Under the pieces are notes generated by a model. The model saw only the letters and a program-made list of their open reading frames with translations. It searched no databases and was not told where the DNA came from. A stretch of 64,000 bases of DNA. Source: Paenibacillus rigui (lineage in GTDB: Bacteria; Bacillota; Bacilli; Paenibacillales; NBRC-103111). The stretch spans positions 186,001 to 250,000 of the forward strand of contig NZ_NMQW01000002.1 of the NCBI RefSeq assembly GCF_002234615.1, given 5' to 3'. A program made the position numbers and the translations under genes. Positions 17,686-26,022 of the stretch are shown in pieces (positions within the stretch are counted from its first letter, which is position 1; the number at the start of each line of letters is the position of its first letter).

Positions 17686-19463
17686 TCTTTACTGACATAG
17701 GCTGGCAATTCGATCCGGATCAAGGTGCCTGTCCCTGGCAGGCTTGCGATCCTAAGGCCGTATTCCGATCCAAAATGAAGCCTGATCCGTTCATGAACGT
17801 TCATGATCCCGATCCCGGTGAACCGGTGCTTGCTCGGGGCTTTCCTGCGTTCCGAGAACACGCTCTGCAGCTGCTCACTATTCATTCCGACTCCATCGTC
17901 GCGAAGGTAAATGATAAGCCTGCCCCGGCGGAGCGCCGTGCGAAGGCGAATCGTGCCCTGCACCTTTTGCGGTGCCAGGCCGTGAAATATCGCATTTTCG
18001 AGCAAGGGCTGCAGCGTCAGCTTCAAGATTTGGCAGGGCAGTGTCTCCGGTGCAATGTTCAGGTGAAATGTAAATTTATCCCCATACCGGACGGTTTGAA
18101 TATGGGCATACATGCGAAGCCCTTCGAGCTCCTCCTCCAGCGTGACGAATTCGCTGCTTTTATCAAAGCTGAACGAAAGCAAGCCGACCAAGGACCGGAT
18201 GGTCTCACGAACCGCATCCGTCTTGTGCTGCTTGGCCAGGCTGCTGATACAGGCAAGCGTATTGTACAAAAAATGCGGAGCAATCTGGCTTTGCAGCATT
18301 TTCAGCTCATATTGCTTTTTCCGCTGCTCCATTTCCTTCGTTTCGGTCAGAAGCATATGAATCCGTTCCATCATCGCGTTATAGCTTTTAGCCAATCGGC
18401 CAATCTCGTCCTCTCTTCGTACGGAGATGCTGGGCAGCACCTCCATATCGCGGACGCGGTCCATCTTGGCGACCAGCATACGTACAGGATAAGTGACATA
18501 CCGGCTCATCATGTAAGAGCTGACGAATAAAATAAGGACCCACACCAGTGCGGCAGCCTTGTAATTGTTATACAAGCTGATGATGTTCTGATAAAAGTAG
18601 CGGTCCTCGATAAAGGCGATAAAATACCAGCCCAGCTTATTCATGCCCGACTTGACGGCGACCAGCTTCCCCTTTGCCCCAGCCAATTCCGTAATGCCTA
18701 CAGGCAAATCGCCCGCTTTCTCGACAAAATCGGGATTCAGCTCGGGTGGAAAAACAGACGTATCGTACGGTAGTAAATCATAATAGAACAGAGGCCAGCT
18801 CGTATCGTACGTGTTGACCACATGATTTTTATTCGTAATGATGGTGAAGGTTTGGTTTCTGGAGTTCATCAGCTGGGAGAGCATGGTGGTCAAGCGGATC
18901 AGATCAATCTCGATGACGGCCATTCCCTTCAGCTGAGCGTCGGTTTTCGTTCGAATCGGAAAAATAAAGGCGACCGTTTTGCCGGATAATGGCGATTGGT
19001 ACGGCTCACTAATCATGACGCCGAAATTGTTCTTGGCCTGATTGTACAACCGGTCCAGGTTCGGATTCCCGATAATGTCATAATATACCTGGGTATTGGA
19101 AAGAACCTTGCCGTCCGGCCGGACAAGGTACAATGTTTTATATAGCGTACTGTTATTTTCCGCGTACTGGCGAAGGACCGTAACCGCCTCCTCCTCGTGG
19201 CCTTCCTCCAGCAGCTCCGCCCTTGTCGAGAGCAGGAGAAGAATGTTTTGTACATTGTCCAAATAGGCGTTTAAATACAGATTGGTCCTGTCGATAATAA
19301 CCTGGGCATCGGACAAAACCTGCTTCCTGAAGAGCTGCTCCGCATCGTGCAAATTGTTCCACGCCACCGAGCCAAACAACACCAGCGTCCCTGCAAATAG
19401 AAACAGCGAATGCTTGGTGGCCATACTCCAGCTTCGAAACCATGCCAGCACCCGCTTCATCAT
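17682..19463 (-). CDS. Sensor histidine kinase (YesM type)
   Basis: 593 residues. A membrane helix near 20-38, a large extracellular Cache-like sensor (to about 290), a second helix (AALVWVLILFVSSYM), then a HAMP domain. The phosphoacceptor region is LQSQIAPHFLYNTLA, the HPF-type box of the YesM/LytS class, and the HATPase has LENAIFHGLAPQ and a DDGVGM/GTGIGIMNV region. It starts inside an ATGA overlap with the response-regulator gene, so they are translationally coupled. It likely senses an extracellular glycan or its binding protein and controls the adjacent importer. Confidence 0.94.
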   Translation of the reverse strand: MMKRVLAWFRSWSMATKHSLFLFAGTLVLFGSVAWNNLHDAEQLFRKQVLSDAQVIIDRTNLYLNAYLDNVQNILLLLSTRAELLEEGHEEEAVTVLRQYAENNSTLYKTLYLVRPDGKVLSNTQVYYDIIGNPNLDRLYNQAKNNFGVMISEPYQSPLSGKTVAFIFPIRTKTDAQLKGMAVIEIDLIRLTTMLSQLMNSRNQTFTIITNKNHVVNTYDTSWPLFYYDLLPYDTSVFPPELNPDFVEKAGDLPVGITELAGAKGKLVAVKSGMNKLGWYFIAFIEDRYFYQNIISLYNNYKAAALVWVLILFVSSYMMSRYVTYPVRMLVAKMDRVRDMEVLPSISVRREDEIGRLAKSYNAMMERIHMLLTETKEMEQRKKQYELKMLQSQIAPHFLYNTLACISSLAKQHKTDAVRETIRSLVGLLSFSFDKSSEFVTLEEELEGLRMYAHIQTVRYGDKFTFHLNIAPETLPCQILKLTLQPLLENAIFHGLAPQKVQGTIRLRTALRRGRLIIYLRDDGVGMNSEQLQSVFSERRKAPSKHRFTGIGIMNVHERIRLHFGSEYGLRIASLPGTGTLIRIELPAYVSKD

Positions 19464-21067
19464 TCCACTCCGCCTTTCTTGTATTCGGAAGGGGCAACCC
19501 CGGTCCGGTTGCGGAACAATACTGAGAAGTAGCGGTAGCTCGGAATGCCTACCTGTTCGGCTACTTCGTATACTTTCAGTCTCGTCGTTTGCAGAAGATG
19601 GATGGCTTTATCGATACGCTGCCGGGTCACAAATTCGTTGAACGACTCCCCTACCTCCTCACGGAATAAACGGCTCAAGTAAAAAGAGCTCAGCCCCACC
19701 TGCTCGGCAGCCCAGGTTAATGTGATCGGTTCAGCCAAGTGATCGGCAATCAGTTGAATCGAGCATGCCACTTCCTTGCGCAGCCTCTGCTTGCCTCCGG
19801 CCCGGACCTCCAGTTCACGAATCAACAGTGAAATCAGCTCGGCGAACGTACGGGCGTTATGAAGCTTCCGTATAAGCTCCTGCTGGATAGCGGCTTCCTT
19901 ACTGCCCATCCATTCCTTGCGTACAGACACAAGCCACAGCTTGAGCAAATCCCGATCCGGGCGTGACTGCTGGACCCAGTCGGTTAGCGTCTCCCGGTAG
20001 TATCGGGCAAGCGAAGCTTTGTCCTGTGCGGCTTCTCGAAGCTGTTCTGTTAGCATGTCAAAATTTTCGGGGGCAGTGTTTTCAGCAAAGGGCTCCTTGC
20101 CCCTTTCCCTATGAAAAGCTCCTATCGTATCTGCGTCGTAAACCGACCCGCTTGGATCATAGAACAAGCAGGCTGCGGGGAGCTCCGATTGACGTAGGGC
20201 TGAGGGCATTTCCTCCACACGTGGAACCGCGGCCCCGATAACAGCATACAAGCTGACAGGCTGGCTTAAATAGGAAATGTTCGCATCAAGCGTTTTTTGC
20301 AGCTGGGTCAGCCATGCGCCTACGTACTGCAGCCAGAAGGAATCCGGCTTGCCCGAGCCTGCGCACTCCTGAAACAGCAGCATATAATCTGACGGGCCTA
20401 TGGCAGCCCAGCGCCGCGATAAGCTCTCTGGGGAGGGAGAAAGCTCCCATTCACTTAAGCATGCTTGCAGCTCACGATGCGCAAACATTTCTTCCTGTGA
20501 CGTTACATTGACATGGATTCGAACGATTCTCAGCGGAAAAGCCGTTTTCCATAGCTGAATTGTCGATGCAACCAAGGACAGATTTCGATCCCGATGCCCT
20601 TCTTCGGTACTGCGGCTCAACAGTCTCGACAGCTCCCAGCGCTGTTTATCCAGCTCGCTGCGCCTGTAGTTATGCTCCCGTTGAATGGCATCCCTCGCCT
20701 TGTCCAAAACCTGCTCCAGTTCCGTATCCAGCAGCGAGACTTTAACTAAATATTCCAATGCGCCAAGCTTCAAGGCTTCTTTAGCATAAGCAAAATCACT
20801 GTGGCAGGTCAGCAAAACGACCTGTGTCAAAGGAAATTCCCGTTTGATGATGCGGAATAGGTCCATTCCGTCCATAACAGGCATCGTAATGTCTGTAATT
20901 ACGACATCCGGCTTAAGCTTGCGGCACAGGGCCAGTGCTTCCTCCCCATTCTCGGCTTCGCCGATCAGCTCGGCGCCGTAGTCCTGCCATGGGAACAAGC
21001 GTAATTCTTCCCGCAGCGGCAGCTCATCGTCTACGACCATAATGGATAGTGGTTGTGTCAGATGCAT
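19460..21067 (-). CDS. Response regulator with AraC-type DNA-binding domain (YesN type)
   Basis: 535 residues. The N-terminal receiver has the acidic pair (VVDDE), the phospho-Asp in VVITDITMPVMDG and a Lys in YLVKVSLL. A long linker leads to a C-terminal AraC double HTH (ITLTWAAEQVGLSSFYLSRL then YEVAEQVGIPSYRYFSVLF). Of two close ATGs, the one at 21067 is at good distance from AAGGGGGG. A cre-like sequence lies 23 bases upstream. It pairs with the YesM-type kinase and probably activates the importer operon that follows. Confidence 0.94.
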   Translation of the reverse strand: MHLTQPLSIMVVDDELPLREELRLFPWQDYGAELIGEAENGEEALALCRKLKPDVVITDITMPVMDGMDLFRIIKREFPLTQVVLLTCHSDFAYAKEALKLGALEYLVKVSLLDTELEQVLDKARDAIQREHNYRRSELDKQRWELSRLLSRSTEEGHRDRNLSLVASTIQLWKTAFPLRIVRIHVNVTSQEEMFAHRELQACLSEWELSPSPESLSRRWAAIGPSDYMLLFQECAGSGKPDSFWLQYVGAWLTQLQKTLDANISYLSQPVSLYAVIGAAVPRVEEMPSALRQSELPAACLFYDPSGSVYDADTIGAFHRERGKEPFAENTAPENFDMLTEQLREAAQDKASLARYYRETLTDWVQQSRPDRDLLKLWLVSVRKEWMGSKEAAIQQELIRKLHNARTFAELISLLIRELEVRAGGKQRLRKEVACSIQLIADHLAEPITLTWAAEQVGLSSFYLSRLFREEVGESFNEFVTRQRIDKAIHLLQTTRLKVYEVAEQVGIPSYRYFSVLFRNRTGVAPSEYKKGGVE

Positions 21068-21089
21068 AGGCATAGCCCCCCTTGATTAC

Positions 21090-21103
21090 AGTAAACGCTT
21101 TCA
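21090..21103. promoter_or_regulatory. cre site upstream of yesN-type gene
   Basis: AGTAAACGCTTTCA; the reverse strand TGAAAGCGTTTACT fits the CcpA consensus TGWNANCGNTNWCA at 13 of 14 positions. It is just ahead of the regulator start, so glucose repression of the two-component system is plausible. Confidence 0.6.
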
Positions 21104-21186
21104 ATTATTGATTTCATCATAACATATGCCTCAAAGCGAACCTATACAGTAAATTTGTGAAAAAGTACCAAAAAGCCGAAAGACTA

Positions 21187-21201
21187 TGACAGCAGCTGTC
21201 A
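21187..21201. promoter_or_regulatory. Palindrome upstream of GyrI-like gene
   Basis: TGACAGCAGCTGTCA, a perfect 7+1+7 palindrome in the 200-base gap between the diverging yesN-type and GyrI-like genes. It shares the half-site TGACA with 5-base spacing (TGACA-N5-TGTCA) with the large inverted repeat before the WYL regulator. Confidence 0.6.
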
Positions 21202-21270
21202 GACTCCCGTGGTAAAGTCAATTTTGTAAACGAAGTTCAAATTATCGATGTGATGAAAGGATCGTGTCCT

Positions 21271-21774
21271 ATGAAACCTGTTGCCAACCAGCCTCTACTC
21301 CCTGTCGTGGAGTACAAACCTGCTTATCATGTAGTCGGAATAAAGGAAGTGCACACCCTTGTTCCCGGACAGCCGATGACTTCCATTGCGGATCAATGGG
21401 CCCGTTTCATGCAGCGTATTCAGGAGATTACGGGGCGTGAAGCTGGCGCTCCTACAATGGGCGTCTGCTTAAGCAGCCCGGACGGGAAACCATTTGACTA
21501 TGTGACAGGTGCGGTTGTACCCGAGTCCAGCTCCTCGGTCCCTCAGGGAATGGACCGTTGGACCCTTGCTCCCCATACATATGCCGTGTTTACCCATCGT
21601 GGTCCTATTTCGCAATTGGACGGGACGTATGCGGCCATCCATCAATGGCTGAACGAAAATGATGCGTATGTAAGGGCGCAAGCCCCCGAAATGGAATTCT
21701 ATGACCACCGTTATATTTCGATGGAAGCAGCAGACAACGAATTTGATATTTACGTTCCTGTAACCCGGAAATAA
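21271..21774 (+). CDS. GyrI-like small-molecule-binding domain protein
   Basis: 167 residues from the ATG at 21271, which has AAAGGA ten bases upstream; a GTG at 21250 would add only seven residues that cover this site. It is a stand-alone effector-binding domain like that of BmrR, GyrI and SbmC, with YHVVGIKEV, then PDGKPFDYVTGAVV and a final VPVTRK. These proteins bind hydrophobic or cationic compounds (known). The convergent gene, ending two bases away, encodes a WYL regulator, a common pairing. Confidence 0.85.
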   Translation: MKPVANQPLLPVVEYKPAYHVVGIKEVHTLVPGQPMTSIADQWARFMQRIQEITGREAGAPTMGVCLSSPDGKPFDYVTGAVVPESSSSVPQGMDRWTLAPHTYAVFTHRGPISQLDGTYAAIHQWLNENDAYVRAQAPEMEFYDHRYISMEAADNEFDIYVPVTRK

Positions 21775-21775
21775 T

Positions 21776-22753
21776 TTAGGGTTCCCGGTACGCTTCCGCC
21801 AGTCTGTTTACAGCGGACCTTGCCATGGCCACCATTTCCGCAGGCTGAACAATGACAGCGTCTGCTCCGAAACCAAGGAAATAAGACGTATAATAGTCCA
21901 GTTCGCTTGCGGAAATGTCCAGCCGAAGCGTGCCGGTTCCATCCGGCTCTACATGAAGTGCAGCGCCAAAATACGCTTCCCATTGGCATCGTCTTACGCC
22001 GTCTCGGGTTAACTTGACAACCGTCTTGAACAACGCATCCGACGCATGCGCCATATGCCCTGACGGCTTCGGTTTGAACCAATCCATGATGGAATAGCGG
22101 CTCAAATCAACGCCGGGCACGTCTTCATTTGACAGCTCCGCCGCAAGCACCCGATCGACGCGGAACAATAGAAACCTTTCCTTCAAATGGCAATAAGCCG
22201 GGCAGTACCAATAGCCGTTATGGGAATAGACGCCGATAGGCTGTATAATCCGGGACTTGGCCCCTTCCTTCGAGTCATAGACGATTGCGAGCTTGTGCTG
22301 CTGCAGTGACGCGTCCAATAGCGGCTTTAGATAAGGATTTGAAGCATACCGCTTAGGGGTCCAGAAGACAACCCTCTGCTTCATCTTATCGATGACTTCC
22401 TTGGTATCGTCCGGCAGATAGTAGTAAAATTTATTCAAGGCTGTGGTGGACTCTTCTGCAAAAGGAAGCGCACCATAATGCTGCAGCGACTGATAGGCGA
22501 AAAACATCGCCACGGCCTCCTGTTCGGAGAACGTGATCGGAGGCAGCAAGCGCTCTCTCAATACCCGATAGCCCCCATGAGGCCCATATTCCGTATACAA
22601 AGGGATGCCAAGCTCGCTTAATACCTGCAAATCCCTCATAATCGTACGCATGGAAACCTGGAATTCTTCCGCCAGCTCACGTACGGTAAACTTCTTCCGT
22701 TTGTTCACGGCAATCATCAGCTCCATGAGCCTTTTGGACTTGGACATGGTCAT
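21776..22753 (-). CDS. WYL-domain transcriptional regulator (YafY/DeoR-type HTH)
   Basis: 325 residues. The N-terminal winged helix (FTVRELAEEFQVSMRTIMRD) is followed by GPHGGYRV, a linker, and a WYL-type sensor. In place of the name-giving WYL, it has GYWYCPAYCHLKERFLLFRVDRV, a common variant. The gene is convergent with the GyrI-like gene, with one base between the stops. A 29-base inverted repeat lies right before its likely -10 (TATACT), and a shorter version stands before the GyrI-like gene. The regulator may control both. Confidence 0.9.
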   Translation of the reverse strand: MTMSKSKRLMELMIAVNKRKKFTVRELAEEFQVSMRTIMRDLQVLSELGIPLYTEYGPHGGYRVLRERLLPPITFSEQEAVAMFFAYQSLQHYGALPFAEESTTALNKFYYYLPDDTKEVIDKMKQRVVFWTPKRYASNPYLKPLLDASLQQHKLAIVYDSKEGAKSRIIQPIGVYSHNGYWYCPAYCHLKERFLLFRVDRVLAAELSNEDVPGVDLSRYSIMDWFKPKPSGHMAHASDALFKTVVKLTRDGVRRCQWEAYFGAALHVEPDGTGTLRLDISASELDYYTSYFLGFGADAVIVQPAEMVAMARSAVNRLAEAYREP

Positions 22754-22812
22754 TCTCCCTTACGAACGCGCGATTTTTCGAATCGGACGCTGGAATGGCT
22801 TTAGTATACCAT

Positions 22813-22841
22813 ACAACTAAGACAAGAATTGTCATAGTTGT
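22813..22841. promoter_or_regulatory. 29-base inverted repeat at WYL regulator promoter
   Basis: Two 13-base arms (ACAACTAAGACAA and TTGTCATAGTTGT) flank GAA; only one pair in the arms does not match. The -10-like TATACT of the regulator (minus strand, 22803-22808) lies right beside it, so the repeat covers the -35 region. Likely an autoregulatory operator. Confidence 0.75.
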
Positions 22842-22863
22842 GTGCGTCCCTTTTTTAGACAAC

Positions 22864-22917
22864 GAAAAAGCTGTCACCCGAGCCAGAGGAATCCTCCTTT
22901 ACGGGTGACAGCTTTTC
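22864..22917. terminator. Terminator after aldo/keto reductase
   Basis: Long perfect stem GAAAAGCTGTCACCCG / CGGGTGACAGCTTTTC with a 21-base loop. The minus strand reads TTTTTCG after the stem. It lies 38 bases past the reductase stop. Confidence 0.9.
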
Positions 22918-22955
22918 TTTATGAGAAAGCTTCTATCAAAGTCTTGCAGCCGGAC

Positions 22956-23882
22956 TCAGACTTGCTCCAGCCACTTTACTTCCTCCGGCGTCAGCGTAAT
23001 TTGTGCGCCTTCACGGCAGGACTCCAGCTCAGCCTCGTTCTGTGCACCGATCAGCGCAGCGGTCGGGAATGCCTGGTTTAACACATAAGCCAGTGAAATT
23101 TGTACCGTACTGACGCCTTTTTCCTTGGCTAACTGCTCCGCGCGACGCAGCCGTTCCCAGTTGGCATCACTGTAATAGACGCGAACCATTTCCTTGTTAT
23201 CCTGAATGTCCGGTGCGAAGCGCCCGGTGAAGAAGCCTCCGGCTTGGGATGACCATGACAAAATCGGCAGCCGCGATTTTTCATGCCAAGCAATCGCTTC
23301 CTCGTCAGCCGACACGCAGCCTGCCCATCGAGGCTCATTCGGCTTGGCGAGGCTGAGGTTCGGGCTGCTGAAGGTGAAGCCGACAAGGCCGTTGGCTGCC
23401 GCATAATCGTTCGCCTCCTGCAGTCGGGTGTGCGTCCAGTTGGAGCCGCCGATCGCGCGAATGGTGCCGGTACGAATATGCTCGTTGAGCGCATCGATAA
23501 TTACACTGACCGGCACATTCGTGTCGTCACGGTGAAGCGCATACAGATCGACATAATCCGTGCCCAGCCGCTCCAGACTTACCGCTAAATCGCTAGCTAT
23601 CGCTTCCGGATTGACACGCGGGCCGTCAGCATTATGATGGGCGCCTTTGGTTAAAATAACGACCTGCTCGCGGTTGTTGCGGTCCTTCATCCAGCGTCCG
23701 ATCGTCTCTTCACTCTCGCCGCCGCAGTAGATGTAGGCCGTGTCTATCGTGTTACCGCCGATAGCAAAGAAATTATCCAGAACGCTGCACACTTTATCAT
23801 ACACGTTATGCTTAAAAAAATCGGCTCCTTGAATCAGCTGCGAAACCGGTTTATCCAATCCTTCGATTTGAATGGTTTTCAT
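22956..23882 (-). CDS. Aldo/keto reductase
   Basis: 308 residues from MKTIQIEGL; AAAGGAG lies eight bases before the ATG at 23882. TIM-barrel NADPH reductase: NTIDTAYIYCGGESEE supplies the Asp and Tyr of the catalytic tetrad, VVILTKGAHH the Lys, and YALHRDD the His. The C-terminal LIGAQNEAELE is the cofactor-contact region. It lies 32 bases after a Gfo/Idh oxidoreductase in the same direction, so the two probably act on one sugar or polyol. The substrate is not evident. Confidence 0.92.
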   Translation of the reverse strand: MKTIQIEGLDKPVSQLIQGADFFKHNVYDKVCSVLDNFFAIGGNTIDTAYIYCGGESEETIGRWMKDRNNREQVVILTKGAHHNADGPRVNPEAIASDLAVSLERLGTDYVDLYALHRDDTNVPVSVIIDALNEHIRTGTIRAIGGSNWTHTRLQEANDYAAANGLVGFTFSSPNLSLAKPNEPRWAGCVSADEEAIAWHEKSRLPILSWSSQAGGFFTGRFAPDIQDNKEMVRVYYSDANWERLRRAEQLAKEKGVSTVQISLAYVLNQAFPTAALIGAQNEAELESCREGAQITLTPEEVKWLEQV

Positions 23883-23914
23883 CGTTTCGGCTCCTTTACC
23901 GTTGAAATGATAGC

Positions 23915-24916
23915 TTATAAAACAACCCGGCTGCGTGTTCTTGCAGACGTATAGCAAGCATCGATGACCTTCATGTTAGCGACGGCATCTGTCGGTGCAA
24001 ATCGAAGCGGAGTGCCTTCGAGCACACTGCGTCCCAGATCATCGGCCTGCAGTGCGTAATGATTTACGTAAGGAACGGCAACCTCCCGGCGCTGTCCTTT
24101 GGCAGTCACGAACACGTTGTCTTCCGGATTGTGACGCGTAACGTAGGCGCACGGAACTTCAATACGTCCATCCGTTCCGAGAATTTCGAGCACGTTGCGG
24201 CCTGCCGCCCACATCCCGCAGTCGAACGTCAAGGCGACGCCGCCTTCGAATTCCAAAATACCCGATGCCATCATGTCCACATCATCATGCTCCGGCGAGA
24301 AGAAAGCATGTACCGTAGCCGCTTGCGGCTCTTGTCCAAGAATGAGTCTCGCTGCGCTGATCGGGTACACCCCCACATCATAGAGAGATCCGCCGCCCAT
24401 GAACTGTTTATACCTTACATTGTTGCTGTCCTTGGCATTATTGAAAGTAAACGCGCCATGAATGCCGCGAATGGTACCGATTTCACCCGAATCGATAATA
24501 TCCTTGATGATTGCATAACGCGGGTGGTGCCGGTACATGAACGCTTCAGCCAGCTTAACCCCGTGCTTCTCACAGGCTGCAACCATTTCTTCGGCCTCCT
24601 CCGCATGGAGTGCAGCAGGCTTTTCACAAAGAACGTGCTTGCCGGCTTCGGCTGCGCGAATCGTCCATTCTTTATGCAAATGGTTCGGCAGCGGAATGTA
24701 GACCGCATCAATATTGTCATCTGCAAGCAGTGCTTCATAGCTTCCATAAAAAGTAGGAATGCCCAATTGCGCAGCGGTTTCCTTTGCTTTCTCTTCATCG
24801 CGGCTTGCGATAGCCGCAACGACTCCGGTCTCGGATTGTTGGATACCCGGAATGACGGCCCGTTTGGCAATTCCTGCGCAGCCCAATACGCCCCAGCGTA
24901 ATTTTTGTTGGCTCAT
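23915..24916 (-). CDS. Gfo/Idh/MocA-family oxidoreductase
   Basis: 333 residues, NAD(P)-dependent. The nucleotide-binding motif is WGVLGCAGIAKR, and the family signature is CEKPAALHAEEAEEM, with the Lys of EKP in the active site. MYRHHPRY is a further match to the glucose-fructose-oxidoreductase/trans-dihydrodiol-dehydrogenase-like group. It is first in a two-gene unit with the aldo/keto reductase and divergent from an AraC regulator, which may control it. A LacI-type palindrome lies in the shared region. Confidence 0.92.
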   Translation of the reverse strand: MSQQKLRWGVLGCAGIAKRAVIPGIQQSETGVVAAIASRDEEKAKETAAQLGIPTFYGSYEALLADDNIDAVYIPLPNHLHKEWTIRAAEAGKHVLCEKPAALHAEEAEEMVAACEKHGVKLAEAFMYRHHPRYAIIKDIIDSGEIGTIRGIHGAFTFNNAKDSNNVRYKQFMGGGSLYDVGVYPISAARLILGQEPQAATVHAFFSPEHDDVDMMASGILEFEGGVALTFDCGMWAAGRNVLEILGTDGRIEVPCAYVTRHNPEDNVFVTAKGQRREVAVPYVNHYALQADDLGRSVLEGTPLRFAPTDAVANMKVIDACYTSARTRSRVVL

Positions 24917-25017
24917 GATTCAAGCTCAGCTCCTTTGAGTGGGTAGAAAACTTAATACTTTATTGCCATTATATTGAACATTAAGTAAAATGAAAATGAC
25001 AACTTTTTGCCCACACC

Positions 25018-25035
25018 TATAACAATATTGTCATC
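25018..25035. promoter_or_regulatory. Third LacI-type operator-like palindrome
   Basis: TATAACAATATTGTCATC matches the site at 4253-4270 in 15 of 18 bases and contains the 10-base palindrome ACAATATTGT. It overlaps a possible plus-strand -10 (TATAAC, with ATGACA 16 bases upstream) of the AraC gene and ends 17 bases before its start codon. Confidence 0.5.
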
Positions 25036-25052
25036 TAATGAGGAGCTTGTAC

Positions 25053-25892
25053 ATGAGAAGACAGATTTTGCTTCCTACCCTCCTGGAGCACTCCTTTTTT
25101 TGCTTGCCCGAGTCCGTCGGCTGGTATGAGAATGCGCGGGCCCATACCGTCGACCGTCAGGAGGGAGCGCTCAACAACTTCAGCATTCACCTTATCGTAA
25201 GCGGCAAAGGCTATGTGGAAACAGACAATGAAACGTTCACGCTGCAGGCCGGTGATGCTTTTTTGTATTTCCCGCTTCAGAGACAGCGCTACTATTCCAG
25301 TGAGGATGATCCTTGGGAGGTACGCTGGGTTCACTTTTACGGTGACAAGCTGAAGGAGTACTTGATGGAGAACGGACTTTACCGTTCCCATCTATGGACC
25401 ATCCGGCAGTGGAAGCCTTTGGAGCAGGCGCTGCATCAACTGCTGATCGAAGCGGAGGAGAACACCTTCTTCCAGCTGACTAAGCTTTCGACCTTGACGT
25501 ATGCGGTCATCGCCGAATTCGTTAATCAGGCGGTTCCTTTGACGGCAAGCACCAATATAGGAACGCATGACCGCATCCTGCAGCTGCTCCCTCTCATACA
25601 GGAGCAAGCCTGTAAGCCGTTTGAGCTCGATTATTGGGCGGAGCAAGCCGGAATCAGCACCTATTACTTCTGCAAGCTGTTTCGCAAAGTAACCCAAATG
25701 ACGCCGATGACCTTCGTCACGCTGTGCAGGCTGCAGTTAAGCAAGCAGTGGCTGCTTGAGAAACGGGAGCTGACCGTGAAGCAGATTGCGAATGACGCCG
25801 GCTACCCGAGCGTCAGCTATTTCAACAAACGGTTCCTGGAGCAGGAGGGGATGACCCCTACCGATTACCGTCTCCTTTATTGGAAGCAGTAG
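25053..25892 (+). CDS. AraC-family transcriptional regulator
   Basis: 279 residues from the ATG at 25053, seven bases after GAGGAG. The N-terminal cupin sensor (LQAGDAFLYFPLQRQRYYSS, WEVRWVHFYG) is of the sugar-responsive MsmR/RhaS-like type. The C-terminal double HTH is FELDYWAEQAGISTYYFCKL then KQIANDAGYPSVSYFNKRF. It is divergent from the Gfo/Idh and aldo/keto reductase genes and is the best candidate for their activator. Confidence 0.92.
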   Translation: MRRQILLPTLLEHSFFCLPESVGWYENARAHTVDRQEGALNNFSIHLIVSGKGYVETDNETFTLQAGDAFLYFPLQRQRYYSSEDDPWEVRWVHFYGDKLKEYLMENGLYRSHLWTIRQWKPLEQALHQLLIEAEENTFFQLTKLSTLTYAVIAEFVNQAVPLTASTNIGTHDRILQLLPLIQEQACKPFELDYWAEQAGISTYYFCKLFRKVTQMTPMTFVTLCRLQLSKQWLLEKRELTVKQIANDAGYPSVSYFNKRFLEQEGMTPTDYRLLYWKQ

Positions 25893-26022
25893 CGCAGGCC
25901 ATAAGTATGGAAAATGGACAGCCATCCCTTTTTCCAGTAATGTTATAATAAATCATTCACCAAATCGGGAGCAGTTGAACCTGCTTTCCGACGATCAAAT
26001 CATGACAATCGAAGGAGCTTGT

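Noticed and set aside
21187-21201. This palindrome as a fourth LacI operator
   Set aside because: Its half-sites are spaced by five bases, not four, and it matches the WYL-regulator repeat better.
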